A stretch of DNA of 64,000 nucleotides from Ceriagrion tenellum (GCA_963169105.1 OY720633.1:160099780-160163779), one strand, 5' to 3'; positions 13,894-28,800 are shown, numbered from the stretch's first letter. Numbers and translations: made by a program. Notes: generated by a model not told the origin, from the letters alone.

Positions 13894-16800
13894 GTAAGGT
13901 TTCCTGGCCTCTCCCTGACGTCAGTTCGTCGATTTCCTACTGCATAGTCCTTTTATCACCTCATTCTATACTTGAAAAAGTATACTCGGGAAGTGAATGG
14001 AGGTAATTAATAGGAGAATATGTTTCATTAAGATGGTGAGGTGTGAATAGATTGGTACATAATCATGTATTCAGCTAACGATAATATTTTAACTTTTCTG
14101 CTCAGACAGAAAACTTATTTACATTCTATAACCCGAATTGGGCGCAATAGTCAATAGGTATGTAGCTAGCTAGACATAACTTAATGAATGTAAATATAAC
14201 TTTTCATATGTGTAAAAGTGTTTTTGTGGTGCCAAAGATATGTTTTGTTAAACGTTTACATTTCTTATAGACAATGATGTGAAAATAAGAATAAAAAGAA
14301 TATTCAAGATTTAAAATTTTGACATTATTGTCAAATTACTACTCTTGTGCATTGTGTTACTATACCTGTGCTATCATTGTATTTTTCTGGAAAATGTTTC
14401 TCATGTATTACTCCATTCTCATTCCATTACAATCTATGGATGAAGTAGTCCTGAAGCTTATTCATGTGTTATGTATTTATTATTTGATAGCTAGTGGACT
14501 AGTACCATGTGATATTTTCTTTGGAACACCTTTCTTTATGGATGTCAAAAGTTGTTGAATAATTGTTTTTGTTTTGATTTAACCTATTAATGCTGTAGCC
14601 TGTTGAATATATAATTTTTTGAGTCTTTTTATACATGGTTTTTCTTAATTTATGTAGCTTTTGCAAATGGGAATTTTTGTTACTTTGCTCCTCATCTTTT
14701 TTGTCTTGATAGTAGCACACTTGGTTGGGCTACTTTGGTTGTCAAAACTGGTAATAAAGGAAAGTAATCAAATTATTACTGCTTTTATTCTTTGCTTTTT
14801 GCAATGCACCTGTGTTAACATACCCCTTGATTTTTGCACCCTCTCTTGAACATGAGCCTTTAACTGAGGTTGCCTGCTGGAATGACCAAATTAGAATGTT
14901 CCTCAACCAGAAGCATCATTATGAATGTCATAATTACCCTGATTTGGAAGAGACATTAGTGTATGTTTCCAGAAAATATACAAAGCTTTTATAGTTATCT
15001 TTTAGTTTACATAATTATCATATTTCATAATCACATACACATTCACCATTGGAGCGCCAGCTCTTTAGTGGCTTCTTTATCTAGTGCACAGAATGGCATT
15101 TACAAACTCCTTAGTAATTGTGTACCAAATGCCAACATTTTATTTTATTACTTATTAAAATACATCTTTATGTATTTTAGAGATTGTAGTTAGCTGCTCG
15201 GTAGATAGATAATGGCACTCTTCTCTAGGTGGTATCGATTTAAATATATTGCCTCATGTCACCATAAAATTTTCTTAATAGAGTCCTCTATTGGCATAGT
15301 TATTTTGTTTTTCATTTATTGCTTTACTAGTTGGTCGCATTTTTTAGATGGGCTTATGAAGTGGAATGAATGTGCCATAAGAGTTTGTATTGTATTTGGT
15401 TAAAATAGAAATTATTCTCATAAACTCACCTTTGAATCATAAGCTATGTGTATGAACAATTTATGTACTATATGAATATTTATCTTAAGTGCTTTTAAGG
15501 AAAACACTATCTTTCATTCTGATAGAGGTGTGAATTATTTAGGTCTGAGAGTCTTGGTTTCTGTATTCATTCATATTGAAGTGAGTAAATGCTCATTAAT
15601 TCAGTATTCTGTTAAACTTCAAAATACAAAAAAGTCAATAGATTAGTATGAATGAAAATACTTCAAAGCTCAGAACTATGCCAAGGGAAGTTCCTATTCA
15701 AATTGCCGCTCAGTCTGTTTGGTCAGCTTAAGGAGCCACCTCTCCTCTCAGAAAAAATGCCGAAGGACTGTGGTGGTGATAATTTTTATTCTTCACTGTA
15801 GTTATTTATGTATTTGGAACTATTGCAGTATAAGCCTACCTAGTGATGTTTAGGCTGTTAATCGTAATGATAGCAAATCCTAATGTGGTTATGAGATTAT
15901 TTGATTATGGATATGGCGATCATATCAATTTTTATGGTGATAAGAAACTTGCATAATCACTGAAATAATCGCTGTAATCACAGCTCATAGTCATAGAGTT
16001 GCACAAATACTATGACTTTGAGCTGTGATTACAGCTCAGATTGCAGCATAGGCAACTCTATGACTATAGGCTGTAATCACAGCTCATAGTCTTAGAGTTG
16101 CCTATGACATAATTGCAATGAGGAATTGCTATTATCACTACTAATAGTCCTATATGTACAATCTCTTGGTATGTGTGTATGGTGATTGTTCAGAATAAAC
16201 AATCGAATTGAGTGATTATGACCGATTTCTTTGGTCATTAAATGGAGTTGCTCCATCTTTTTAGTCAGTTATCACAATTTTTGCCATCACTTTTATTTGA
16301 GAAGTCCTTGAGGTTGCAAGATTCATTGTCTATAAACTAATGAGATGATTTTATGAACAAAATAAGTAGCTTAGTGACTAAGTGGAGTGAAGTTATTTGT
16401 GGGAAGTTTCTCTGTAAATCCGAGTATTTTGAGGTTGGGATATTGATGGGTGTGGTAGTTAAAGACAAATAGAGAAAAAGAAGGGAGTGAATGTTTTGAA
16501 TTACTCTAAGGTCTAATTGGAAACACAAGGCATAGTGGTTATTTTATGATTTAGCTTCAATTTCATTTTTAAGCATTGATATAATGTATTGAAACAGGGT
16601 TGTTATCAAGAGCTTCCCAGGATCCACATGGACACCATGGATATCTTAATACAGAGAAAACAATGCTCACAAAGTGCTAGGGTGTGGTGATTAGTTCAAT
16701 CGTCCGTGAAAGAAACCCTGTTAAAAATTCCAGCTAAAAATCTGCCACTTCCAGCTTGTGTTGCAGAATAATGCTGATGTTATGGTGATAAGATCAAATG

Positions 16801-19800
16801 ACAATGTGTGAGGTATCAACATTAAATCTATCCTGCCAGTCCTCTGGAATAGGGCTTATTCAGAAAGATGTGGCCAATTTCTCCCTGGAATGTTTACTGG
16901 AGAAAGCTACTTTATTAGGTCTGTAATGGTTTTACACATTCTCCTATGTATTCTTCTTCATGTATGAATCACCTTCTTTTAGGAACGGTCAGACCTCCTA
17001 GCTTAGGTAACAACTGTTAGTTCAAAAATGATGAAATATTGCATATATTATATATATTAAGATATGTGGAAATATATATGTGTCTGTAGAAGAAAGAGGC
17101 AATCTTGCCCAAATGAAACAAATCAGACACTTTGCACATACAGCTCTCTCATTATCCCTTGTGTAGTTTTACATTACATGAGATTCATTAAAGATTTTTT
17201 TTACTTCAACACCATAAAATACATGTAGCTGATGGCATTGAACCCAAAGATGTGGATATTTCTGAATGAAGCTATTTGCATTGAATATGTACCATTCCTT
17301 GGGACAAAATTGTTCAGATTTCTTCAGACGTTTTAAGTGAAACTTAAGTCAGAATATTGTAAGTGGAATCTACCTGCTGGAGTAATTTTAACTGCTCCTA
17401 AACACTTCAGGAAAACTTATGTATCACCCTGGATGAACCACTACCTTCTTCGTGTTCACATAATGGACTGAATTTTTGTACCTTTACTCATCACCACCTT
17501 ACATTGAATCAAAAGTAACTAAGTATTATTCTCAACCTCTGTACAATTCACCTAATTGTGTGGAAGACTGAATGTTTTTTCTCATTATGAATCACTTAAA
17601 TTCACATTAATGATGCCACTGGTTAAGGAAATTTGTGTCAGTATGAACATTTTGAGTGGTTCCATTCCTGTTTAATTGCTTCTTTAATCTGTATTGGAGA
17701 GTTCATTTGTACCATCTTTAATCCAACAAATGCTGTGACTTATATTTTCCTGCACCCCTTGTTTACATGGAAAAATATTGAAAAAAGTGTATTTTCATAA
17801 GGTGTCTGCCACCATTTTTGTGACCTTGACCTCAATGGTGAAGGTCTCTGGTGGGAGAAAGCTATTTAAAGGTATTTATCCCTTTGAAGATAAAAATATC
17901 CTGTGGAAGTAATGGGATTTTCTTGAGTTTATCACAAGAGCCAGGTGAAGAGAAATTGTGAAAGCTGAGGTAGCCTGTCTCAAAAGAAGTACAGCTGAAA
18001 GACAATGTGGTAATATATAGCTTTTCCGAAATGGCATTATTTTTACCTAATTAAAAAACCACTTAATATATGAACTTAAGTGGATTCTGACGTTTACTCT
18101 GCTCATTTTTTAAATAGAAGTAGATGTATTTTGACAGGAAGAAATAAATGAGAAGTAATGGCTAGCCGTGCTTGCTGTGGCGTTTGGCATTTATGGTATG
18201 CTTTTTTTGCATGGTTTCTTGAAATACAAATTAAGAAGCATGTGCATGGCTCCATAAGCTCTCATGCAAGAGTGAAATGTGGTAACAGTTCATCCTATAA
18301 CAATGAAGACAATGAATTGCATGTTCACGGCTATCCTTCTTACAGTACGTATGTTACTCCTCTTTGTTTGGCTAACCTCATTCATTATTAGAACAGAATT
18401 TATAGTTACCAACATTTTGGATGGATTCTTAGATGTATTCTTTTTTCAAGTAAAATGACATGCCTAATACCAGTGTTTAATTTAGTGTAACTTTATAAAA
18501 TGATGGTGATGGGTAATTGTAATAGATCCTTTTATATTAAAAAAAATAATATAATTTTGGTGTAGAGGTTACTTGTTAAACATACAATTTAAAGCGAATT
18601 TCCTGTAAATAATGAAGATAATGCAATTCATTGGCACTTGTTGGTATGTGCTATTTAATTATCTGTTGTTTATAATTGACTAGGAATTACAAAATGGTAA
18701 AGGGACTGGCTGCTTTACATCTGCCATAACAGACTCATCCTGTTTCAAAGATGCTAAGGTATGAGCTCTTGAAGTATGCATTAGATAATGTATATTTTTT
18801 ACTTCTAACATTGATAAAGCTAAGCATGGGTGGTGTGGTTCCGGGCTATCTTTTCAGGATGAAGTTGTGTTGCCCCCCCCTCCTCCCTCAGCGCCAAAGA
18901 TGCGTTGCCTCCACATCGCAGGCATTGAAGCATTTGAAGAATTGCGAGGAACCCTTCCGAGGGCTTGGAGCCTTCCCCAACTTTCTCCTCACATCAGGTG
19001 ACCTTGGGTCTCTCCCTCTCCCCATGCATGATTCGTTTGCTCCCTTTTATTACAAAATAACATTCAAATGCTTCTGGAATTCTTTGCCTGTTTTTCACCT
19101 TGTTTTTTCTCTAGGCATCCATCCCAATTGTCTTAATCAACCAATTTGTAAACTGGAGTGTCAGCTTTCAGTGGCCTCAGTTATGCCTCAGCTCTCAGTT
19201 ATGTTCAAAGCTAAATCTTATGCAAGTGTTATCAGCCAACAAATTTTTTCTCAAATCTGAATACAGATCCAAATACAGATCTGATTAGTGATTTTCCTTT
19301 TAGCAATTTGTTTTTCAATGCAAGCTTGCAACTTCACTATCTCATCACCTTCTATATATTCAATATAAGGTATAAATTTCGTGGTTCGTAGTGATATTGA
19401 ATTCCTGAATGTTGATGTAAGGGAAATATAAATTCATAGTGATCATTTTAAGTCAGAGCTTTTTTCCAAAATAAATTTTCTGGCTCATATTTTTTGAACT
19501 CCTGAGTGATTGTTTGGAACAAAGTTACAACAATGAAAAATTCATTTGACAACCAATTTTTATAGTACAAATACATAACATATCTAGAAAGCTATGGTGC
19601 CACTCCAGGATAGGATTATGCTTCCACCAAAGTTTGTGAGTTATCACTCAAACTTATTATTCTGCAACACGTTGCAAAGATTTTTCTCACCCTTTCAACC
19701 AAAAAGAAGGAATTTTTCTATTGTAGGTAATCTAATATCCTTACTGAAAATCATTTGAAACATTTTACCATCTTATTAGGATCCCCCAGTGACTACCATC

Positions 19801-22800
19801 ATGTGTGTTGTAACGAGTTAGATAAGTAAAACACCAGCCATTGACTTCATGCATTGAAAGGATGACCTTCCGCTTTGAGGTTTTACAATTTTTTCCCAGT
19901 TAAAAATAACTATAGCCTGATGTGATGGGACAAGAGCTCAACAACCTTATTTAACTATTAGCTTACATAATCATTTCAGTGCTCTTCATTATGTTCTTTA
20001 TTAATAGACTTTTTCATAAAGTGTTGATAAATTTGTTCAACTTGGGGTTCATGTTTTGCATAATGTAAGATACAGTATTTGTACTTTTAAATGTTTTCAT
20101 TTACCTTTGTTCAATTTGGTTTGATCATTTTCTGAAACTTCTTGCTGAAGTGATGTTTCATTTCTGTAAATTATTTTTCTCTTCCCAAGTGATTCAGCGA
20201 GCCAAGAAATTGTTATATGCACAAAGAACACTGATAGGACTCAAGCCACACACACACAGAACATTCTTAGGACCAATGACATCCCTGAAGGGTAAGGTCA
20301 ACTAGTAGGCTTTAAGGAGCATGATTTATCAGGGCATACTTTTGTAATTATGCCAATGTCATGAGTGATATATCGCATATGAAGTAATGGTTATGGAAAG
20401 ACTTAATAGCATGTGATTTTATTACTGTATTCTCTGGAAGTCAAGTGTAGGTATCTCATTTCTGGAATGTGGTTAATTTTCTCATTTTTCTAAGGTAATG
20501 TGCTTTGAGAGGTTTTCTATTGAGCATGTTATGGTGATTAATTTATGTCGAACCTATGAAAGAGTATTGTTTCTGGTAAATTAGGATATGTCAAGTCATA
20601 TTTTAGTGATATTATTGGATTCCCCTTTCTGTACAATAATTCATGTAGGAGAGAGCATACAGGTGATGGAAAATGGTGATAGCTGTCAATTTTGCAACAG
20701 ACTAATAAGTGAATGCCTGCATTTTACCAAAATTCAATTTAAACTGTCACCTTTGTGATCAGTATACCGGTTGTGGTGTAAAACTTGCAGAGTCTCATTG
20801 TATATATCATTTATGTTCCATAGGACAAAGTCCTAGAATAATAAATTTATTATTATTATTAAACCTTACCGTATCCTGTAACTGTAAGATTTGAGAGATT
20901 AACTTAGAGCTAAAAGCCAGAAAAAGGATAAATAATGAAAATGTCTATTTGAAAGATGTAATTTTCCAAGGAATGAAAAATGTGAAGTGTTCTTGGTAAT
21001 TACTCTAGGTTTGGTAATTGACTGCTGCCAAAGGTTCAATGTATGGGAAGACAATGGTGGTGTAATCTACCAAAACATAGGAAGCAGTCAGTTACCCAAC
21101 CTGATATGAATCTAGAGGATACCTTGCAATTAGCATCTTGCTCCCAGTATTCTTTTTGCCTGATTGTAAATTACGACTTCTTTCATCGTTCTTATGTTGC
21201 TCTTTGCGGACGATAGCGGAAGCTGTATTTTTTACAACCTCGGTGCGAGACGTTGAAGGGCGCCCCTCGCCTGATTCGTCGGCAATGCTCTCTCTACCCT
21301 CCCAGAACACATTATACCACTTGTAGATCACCTGGTTCATAACAACTTTACCATACACCGTAGTTTATAATTCATGCGCGTCTTTTCAGTTGTTCCCGAG
21401 TTTCACTAAAAATTTCACGGTACAAAGTTGCTTTAACTTTTTACACATGCTGGACATGGTAGGCGAATATCTCACACATGTTACGCGAATCGTCATATAC
21501 GTTCACTTTCTGCACCGATCGACTTCAAACTGGTCATTATAGATGGCTAAAAGAATGGGCAACACGATGGTATGCAGTGCTGTTACCCTTCGCCAAACAT
21601 TTTCCCTCAAGGTCACTATTATTATTACTTTTTGAACAGTCCTCGTATATGTCTTCTTTCCAATTTTTGAAACTTTTTTCTTGACTGTAACAAATTACAA
21701 TATTGTGAAATGTTACTCACTTTCGTCAGTCTCACTTGGTGGTATTCCATCATTAAAAATTTTAAGATGTCAACTTTTACTAAAACCACTCGATTTATTA
21801 AACAACGACCCAGATTTCGATGTGCATTCACATCATCTTCAGGTTCATGACCTGAAGATGATGTGAATGCACATCGAAACCTGGGTCGTTGTTTAATAAA
21901 TCGAGTGGTTTTAGTAAAAGTTGACGTCTTAAAATTTTTTTATTGTGAAATGTTGCTGTGAATTTGTTTTCAGGGCAGAGTTTATTTCGATTTTTTGAGT
22001 TATTGAACCTAAATTTCAATAGCTCAAGAATGAATGGTGCTAAGAATATTTTATGGGAGCTCTATAGGAGCATTGTCTAAATATTGAAGACATTCGCATC
22101 CATACAACCAAAAAGAGGGAATTTTTCTATCCCCCTTTTCCCCCTTCTCTTTGATTTGGAGTAAAAGTATCATGTGATCATTAAACCTCTATAGTTTCAA
22201 CATTTTTATGGTAGATAATTTCTCGAAAGTAGGTGGTTAATTTATAGTGCTACTTATGAATTTTTGATCCCATACATCTGTGAGGTAAAAGTTACTCTAT
22301 TTCTGTTTTTTTTTTTTGCAGAATATGTCTTTCTATCTATCATGTCCAAACCTACTACTCCAAGGCCTCAATCTATTTTCTTTGTCCTTCTTTATGGTCC
22401 AGCTTTCACATTGTTGTGCATTGCCACTCACCATGTACTTTTGTATGGTTTTTACTGAAGTTTTTAATATTTTATTTTGCTTCTATATAGGCCTATATAG
22501 AGTGAGTAAATGATGAGGACCCGGGTCCTCATCATTTACTCACTTTTAAAATTATTAAATGCCTCATTTGTCAATGGAACCCTCCTGTTACCCCTTGTGC
22601 TAAAACCATTTCTATTCTCAATGTTGCTTGTATACACAAAGAACTGGGTCAGTTCTGACCATTGGCTTCTTCATTTGATGATCGCCCTTTTCTTTTCATT
22701 TTCTCTAGACTCTTAGGATGAAACTAAAACCGCAAGACTGATGATAGTCTTCATATTTAATCCACAACCTTACACTTATCATCTGATATGCCTCCTATTA

Positions 22801-25800
22801 TTGTTACTTTCCCTTTGGTTTTGGTATGACTATTGTATCTGTTAATGTAACCAAAACACCTGGTACTACTGTCTCACTTTGAAAACTTCCATACCTGTTG
22901 AACCATTTCCCTTGGATACACAGGAAAAAATAATGGATTTAAGGGTCAGCTCTGTAATTTTCTCCCATTCTCTCTCTGATTCTGACCTCAGTTTTTGGGA
23001 TACCATATGAAGCATTGTTTGGCCAAAATAATAAATAACTGAGATGGTTTAATATTGAATTTATGATATTTAGGACTGGTCTTTTTTCTTGCTGTCTTTA
23101 ATGATTATGTGACATAGCTGCTATACCAATTTGCTGGTAAAATGTGGAACTGGTAGGTTTCTGTGAAGTACATCAGACTGACACATGATTGATGATAGAC
23201 TTTAGATCTGATCAGATACTTGACAGAGAAAATCTTATGTTTTGTCAATGAAAACCTGAGACTTAAGCATGTTTTCTGGTGGTGACTTCATGTTTATGTT
23301 TAAGAGGATGAAAATTTAGTTCAATGATGGAAATTATACTTGATAATTTGTACCAGTTTTGAGATCGGTGAGATATATTATGTATATTCCTTATGGGTGA
23401 TGAATGGCATATGAAATAAGTCCCTGGCCACTACTAGTAAGTCTCCAATTAATTTTAAACTTTCACCAGTAACAATGCTAACACATTGTGTATTTTATGA
23501 ATAGTTTTCGTACTATTCCTACTATTCCTACTATTCCTTATCACCAAATTGGAAGCTGTCTGTTTACAGAATTGAAAATGGATCAACCCTAAAGATGTTC
23601 GGTTTCTGTAGTTATTGCTGTCTGTAATTTTTTCTATGTATCATCTTTCAAATTGGTAGTTTAAGCATATCTGACTCATCAATTTCTGTAAGAAAGCATC
23701 AGTTTTGATTACTGCTCTCTTTCTTTCAGGGAAGGACTTGAGCCTCCTCTACTGCAGGTTGTTGCCTTTGATGAAGCTGCTTATGAGTTGGATGTTATGA
23801 GGAATATTGGTGTGAGGCGGCCACAAAAAGATGAGGAAAAATTATCTATTAAAAGGATACGAAGTTTACCGGTAAATATTTCATTAAGAGCTTGACTTTT
23901 TGAAAGGCTAGGTATGATAAAAAAAACCCTCTCAGTGGAAGTACCAAGTGTGTTAATACTTTTATATTTAGGTGACAGAAATGATGCAGGCCTAGCTAAT
24001 GTGTAATGTTACATGTTTTTTAAATATAATTCGTTATCAGGTCATTGCATATTGCTATAAAGAGAACCCCTCTTACATAATTTTATTATTTGATAGGTAT
24101 ATGCATTGGATGTGCATCCCAAATATCTTTGGTAAATGTGCCCAAGGTCGTAGCTAGAAAATTTAGGGGGAGGGGATTCCATTACGACTGTTCCCCCAAA
24201 AATATTTCTTGCTATGGCCATAGATTACTAGTTTGAAGCATGGAATGGGGCCCTCAAAAATAAATTTTTTGGCAGCGTGTTTAATGATTTGGAGCTTGGG
24301 ACGGTGCTCTCTGGATTAATTGGTCAACATATGAAATATATGTACCTATATTTTTATATGAAAATTCTGTTATTTATTTAAAATAGGATATTTATAACTG
24401 AACCATAATATATGAGTGATAATGTGTGTATTACTTGAGATTGGGTATGCCATTATTCGACCCTCCCCTACATGCAAGACAATGTAAGATTTGGGCAACT
24501 CCACATCTCTTCTCAGTATTATGTAAGAAGTCAGGTTTACGTACATCATTAGAAAAATCCCATTCGGAACCTTACTTTAACAAAGTAGCTGACCTTCAGT
24601 GGCAGGAGCTACCATCTGCCACAATCAGAGTGCAGGGGTAATTAGCCAGCTAGTCAGGAGATGAAATAGAAGCATGGTGTGGCCTTTGTAATATGATATG
24701 CCACAATGGAGTACAAAAGATATTAACAAGTGGGCGCTCCATCTCACTGATAATTTCACTTCATCCTTGAAAAAATAGTTGCAATGTTGTCTTGTGATGA
24801 CCAAAAAATCTTACATAAATTAGTTGTAGATCCCCTGCTCCACCAACATAAATCCTTTGAAACCACCCCTGACTGGTAGTTATCGTTACTGTGAGTATGA
24901 AATAAAGAAATAACTGTCATAAAATATGTTTCATTGAGTTATTAATATTTTGTCTCAGGTGTTTCTTTCAATACCGTGCTAACTGCTAATTTCATTTTTA
25001 TATTGTTAGAAAAAGCTGTTTCATTTTTCATTTCTGTCTCCAAATTCAGGAGGAGTTAGAACCCCCTCGTCTCCTCCTGCTTTCTATAGCCTTGATTGTG
25101 CCTAATATTTGTCATGGCTAAAATGGATATCAGAATAATTTTGTGAGCATCATCAAAGGTCCTGCAAGATGCTTAAAACATTTTCTCAATGGTTGACTTC
25201 CATTCATATTTTTAAAGTCCAATGGTGTGATGAACTTGAGATTTTCATGATTTATTGTTATCTCAATAATGTAGATTGCTGCTTGAATGTGCTTGTGCTT
25301 TGTATTAATGATGAGTTCTTAGTGGCTTTCCAATTATCACCTTTGCAGTACAAGTTTTCTTGTTCATTTCCTTGATGCAGAGTATCCAGTTGGCTTCAAC
25401 TGGATGTGAGGAGCAAGGCAATGCAGAGGGAGAGGCTGAGGAGGCAGATGGGGAGGAAGAGGAGGAGGAAGAGGCTGGTGCCGTGGAAGGACGCCTTGAG
25501 ATAAGGGTCTTGGACAGGGCAGAGGGCTCTGCAGTTGTGGAATCATGTGCTGGTGGGGCACGCTCCGAATCCGTGCCACGGCAGCCCAGAAGCATCCTCA
25601 AAGCTTCGACTTCACCAGCACCGCCCACCCCCAAGACACCAGCCCATGAGGACACCTCTGTTTACTTTGATGCCGTAGCTCGCCTTGCATCATCGAGGAA
25701 TGGTGCAGATTCCTCCCTGGAGGAGGAGGGTGGGGGTGGGGGCTATCTCATCCCCCCACCTGCAGCGGCTGCAGTGGCGATGACATCGGCAACAGCACCA

Positions 25801-28800
25801 TCATCTCAGGAGATGCCCGTGGTTCGAAGGCCTAAGAGCAAAATTCCTGTTCCTGTGCGAACTAGTCCCAGGTGTAGTTTATCATCAGAGAAGGATGAGG
25901 ATGAAGGAAGAGGTGAAAGTACTCTACGAAGAAGTGCCACTACAACTGCTGTTCCTGGTGAGTCTTATTCCATTAAGGTTCAATTGATTTATTAATTTTG
26001 GGGATTTGTGAACATCAGTGTACTTGGTGTAATAATTCATGAAATTTTCACCTCAGTACATGCATACATCTACATACAGTTCTTCCATAAGTATTTGGCA
26101 GACAGATGTCAGAAGATTCCATTAGACGTTTTGTTTCTCGGTACAAGAGAGCTGCTGCAGTCTGGGTAATCAGTTTGAAACAAAGGCACACAGTTTCTGC
26201 CCACCAACCCACATTGACTGGTGTTTCTAATGAAGGCGTTTATGATCCAAAATCACCTAATATGCATCTGCCATTAGCTTTTGGAAAGGATGTGCTACCC
26301 TGAGAACTACTGCTAGAGATGTGTAGCTAAGAAGAAGAATATTGAGTGATAGCTGTGTTTCATATGAGTCTTTTGAGGTGCCATGGTAGGAACATGAGTG
26401 ATGTGTAGAATTGCTTTTTTCTTTTGCGAGATAGGCCGATTTGGTGGTTGAACAGAGTATCACTTAGACTTGAGTAGAGGGCAGAATATGCTTACCTAAG
26501 ATTATTCTAGGATTACATATTTGGGAAGCTTGTCCTATACTGCCAGTCACTCCACAGTGTGCTTCAAGAGGGTTGGACACTTCATCTCCATAGTTGTCTG
26601 TTAGTTGGAACAAAATCTTGTTTCCCAGGACCAGGACCTCACAGTCAGTCTTAATTGCCTCCCTTATTCCTCTTTAGTGGCTTTATTTTGAAATCACTTT
26701 GCATTTTGATGAATTTACATTGGATTTTAGCAAAGTATCCTCTCCTCATAAGCACTTCTGGACCTGTAATTATTTTGATCTTGAGAAGGTACATTGGCTT
26801 GCATACCCTCTCCTATGTGCCCATCATAATTTTATGGCCTTTCATCAACTTTGTGCTAGTCTTAGAAAAGCCAGTCAATAGGTGAGGGCTTTTCAATTCG
26901 CTGTTGGTTCATATTCATAAGTGTTAATGGGTATGGTATTTCCATTGCTTTCCATTCCCAGTTTCAATAACACCTAATGATTGATGAAAGTTGTTCATTA
27001 AGTCTTCAAGGATTAGAAACATGCCATGTGGCTCATGGAATACACTGAATGGATTGAGTAAGGGTGAGATTGGATATTTCTGAATCAAGTGTTTAATAAT
27101 AGGCAGCTTTGTTGACAGTTTTGTTTAATGAAAACTATTTATATAAAGGCTGGTTGATGTTTATAATGGTGAGAATGAGGAGCTCCTGGGAATCATAGAC
27201 TTAATGTCTTCTTCTTCTCCTCAACCCTAAGGTTGGTGGGCATTCAAATCTTTCCTTCCAGAGCAAGTCTCTTTATTTCTGCATATCTCCTCCTTCCTCC
27301 AATCCTGTACAGGAATTCCTGCCTAGGTCTTCCTCTTCCCGCACGTCCCTCCGCCAATCCTTCCATCAGGGCAGTATTCCAGTTAGAGTGCTGTAATGGA
27401 TGTCCAATACATCCTTTTCTCCTTCTTCTCAATGGTGGGCTGCTAAATTTCTTTTATTTGTGTATCTCCAAAGGTCAGTTTTTTATTTCGTTTTTTCAAT
27501 TTTTTATTTCATTAGTTTCAAGCTGGAATATCTGTAATTGAAGTAGTGAACTGTGTCATCACATGAACACAATCAATAAAACACCTTTTACAGATAATGA
27601 CATGTTCTTGAAATCAAAGTGTGGTGAGTTGACGGTGTAAGTCAAAGGCCTGTCAACCATGGGATTTGTTGCATTGGTAGCTTTCTGGCCACACAAAATT
27701 TTGCCAGTTGTGGAACAATGCTGTTGCAAATTTAAATGCTACTGCAAATAAATATTCCCTTAATTGCTGTTGAAATTTTCTACGTATGTGCTCTATGAAC
27801 TTATCTGATCAGAAACAGGAGCATGTTCTGAAGCATATTCCTTATTTGACTCTTGTACCCAAATCTGATGTCTTTGGTAGTATGGAATTTTACTCCTTGA
27901 CCAATACTTCATTTGATTCACTCTTTCAAGAACTAATAAATTAATTTTGCTTTGGAGTTTTCATGCATAGTTGTGTGGATTTTTATTTTAAACTATGCGA
28001 TGTGCATTTGTTTGGATACAAATGCATAGACATAAACTGGTCCTTTGCCAGTGTTGAATGTCATTCCATAAGTCGCAGTTGGAGCAATGAGTATAAACAT
28101 TTTCCCTGCCTCACTGCCATAATGCCACTTTCCATTTGAATAATGACTCTTGCAATAATATATCCAAAAAGAGGATATGAGTTTGTGCATGAGTTTTTCT
28201 GCTCACTTATGGCCTTTGCATGATACTCTGATACTATGTACATTAAAATACTTTCTATTTTCTCTTTTTGCTTCTGAAATATCTCATAATCGCCGTTTTC
28301 TGGCCTAAATATATCCCGTGAAACATATGAAGATGGAATCAGGTTTTAACATCATTGTTGTATTAAAGTGCTTATAGTTAGGAGATTCATAGAATGTTTT
28401 CATCATGACTCTTTTTTTTATAAAATATCAAGCATATTTAGTTGCCGTAAATGCTGTGGTAGGTTCTGGGTAAAAATTACGCTTTTTCTTGTCTAAGCTA
28501 GGTATGTCAGTGTGGCAGTTGTCATAGTAAGCCTGAGCCATGAGGTATAGTTCCGAGTTACTCAATGAACTTGGGAACTGAATTATTTTGAAATCATTGC
28601 TTTAGCCTACTCTAGTCAAAGAAATTTTTTCATTAGATGGAAATTTTTGAGAGGTCTATGTTTAGCACTGAGCTGTGAAACTACTTCCATTAAGAAAGAA
28701 CCTGCACCCGGATTTGAGGCTTTTGTGATGTAGGTTTGAAAACAGCTGAAGGTAATAACCTGTTTAGAGATGAAGATGAATTTTGGTGCCTACAATGGTG

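Larger units (their letters stand above)
21715..21940. mobile_element. Penelope-type insertion, palindromic, flanked by 14-bp direct repeats
   Basis: The insert is bounded by TATTGTGAAATGTT at 21701-21714 and again at 21941-21954, which looks like a target-site duplication. Inside, two 89-base arms (21755-21843 and 21851-21939) are inverted copies differing at two positions and separated by 7 bases (TTCATGA). Each arm carries the CTGAAGATG...CGAAA block typical of Penelope-like element termini. The high arm identity suggests a recent insertion, possibly two head-to-head terminal repeats of one 5'-truncated copy. Confidence 0.65.
18998..23729 (+). other. Introns 2 and 3 with inserted elements
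   Basis: Apart from exon 3 (20190-20291), the region is non-coding and holds a mariner fragment, a Penelope-type palindrome, a 44-bp perfect palindrome and an ATT-rich tail at about 20840-20860 like a LINE 3' end. A short motif CAACCAAAAAGA(A/G)GGAA followed by TTTTTCTAT occurs twice, near 19699 and near 22108. Confidence 0.6.

Noticed and set aside
18751..19260. 169-codon plus frame across exon 2
   Set aside because: It is in a different frame from the phase-matched exon and continues far into the intron; the hydrophobic tail is AT-rich translation.
24146..24876. Possible non-autonomous hAT element in intron 4
   Set aside because: The ends look hAT-like, but the 8 bases flanking each side do not match.
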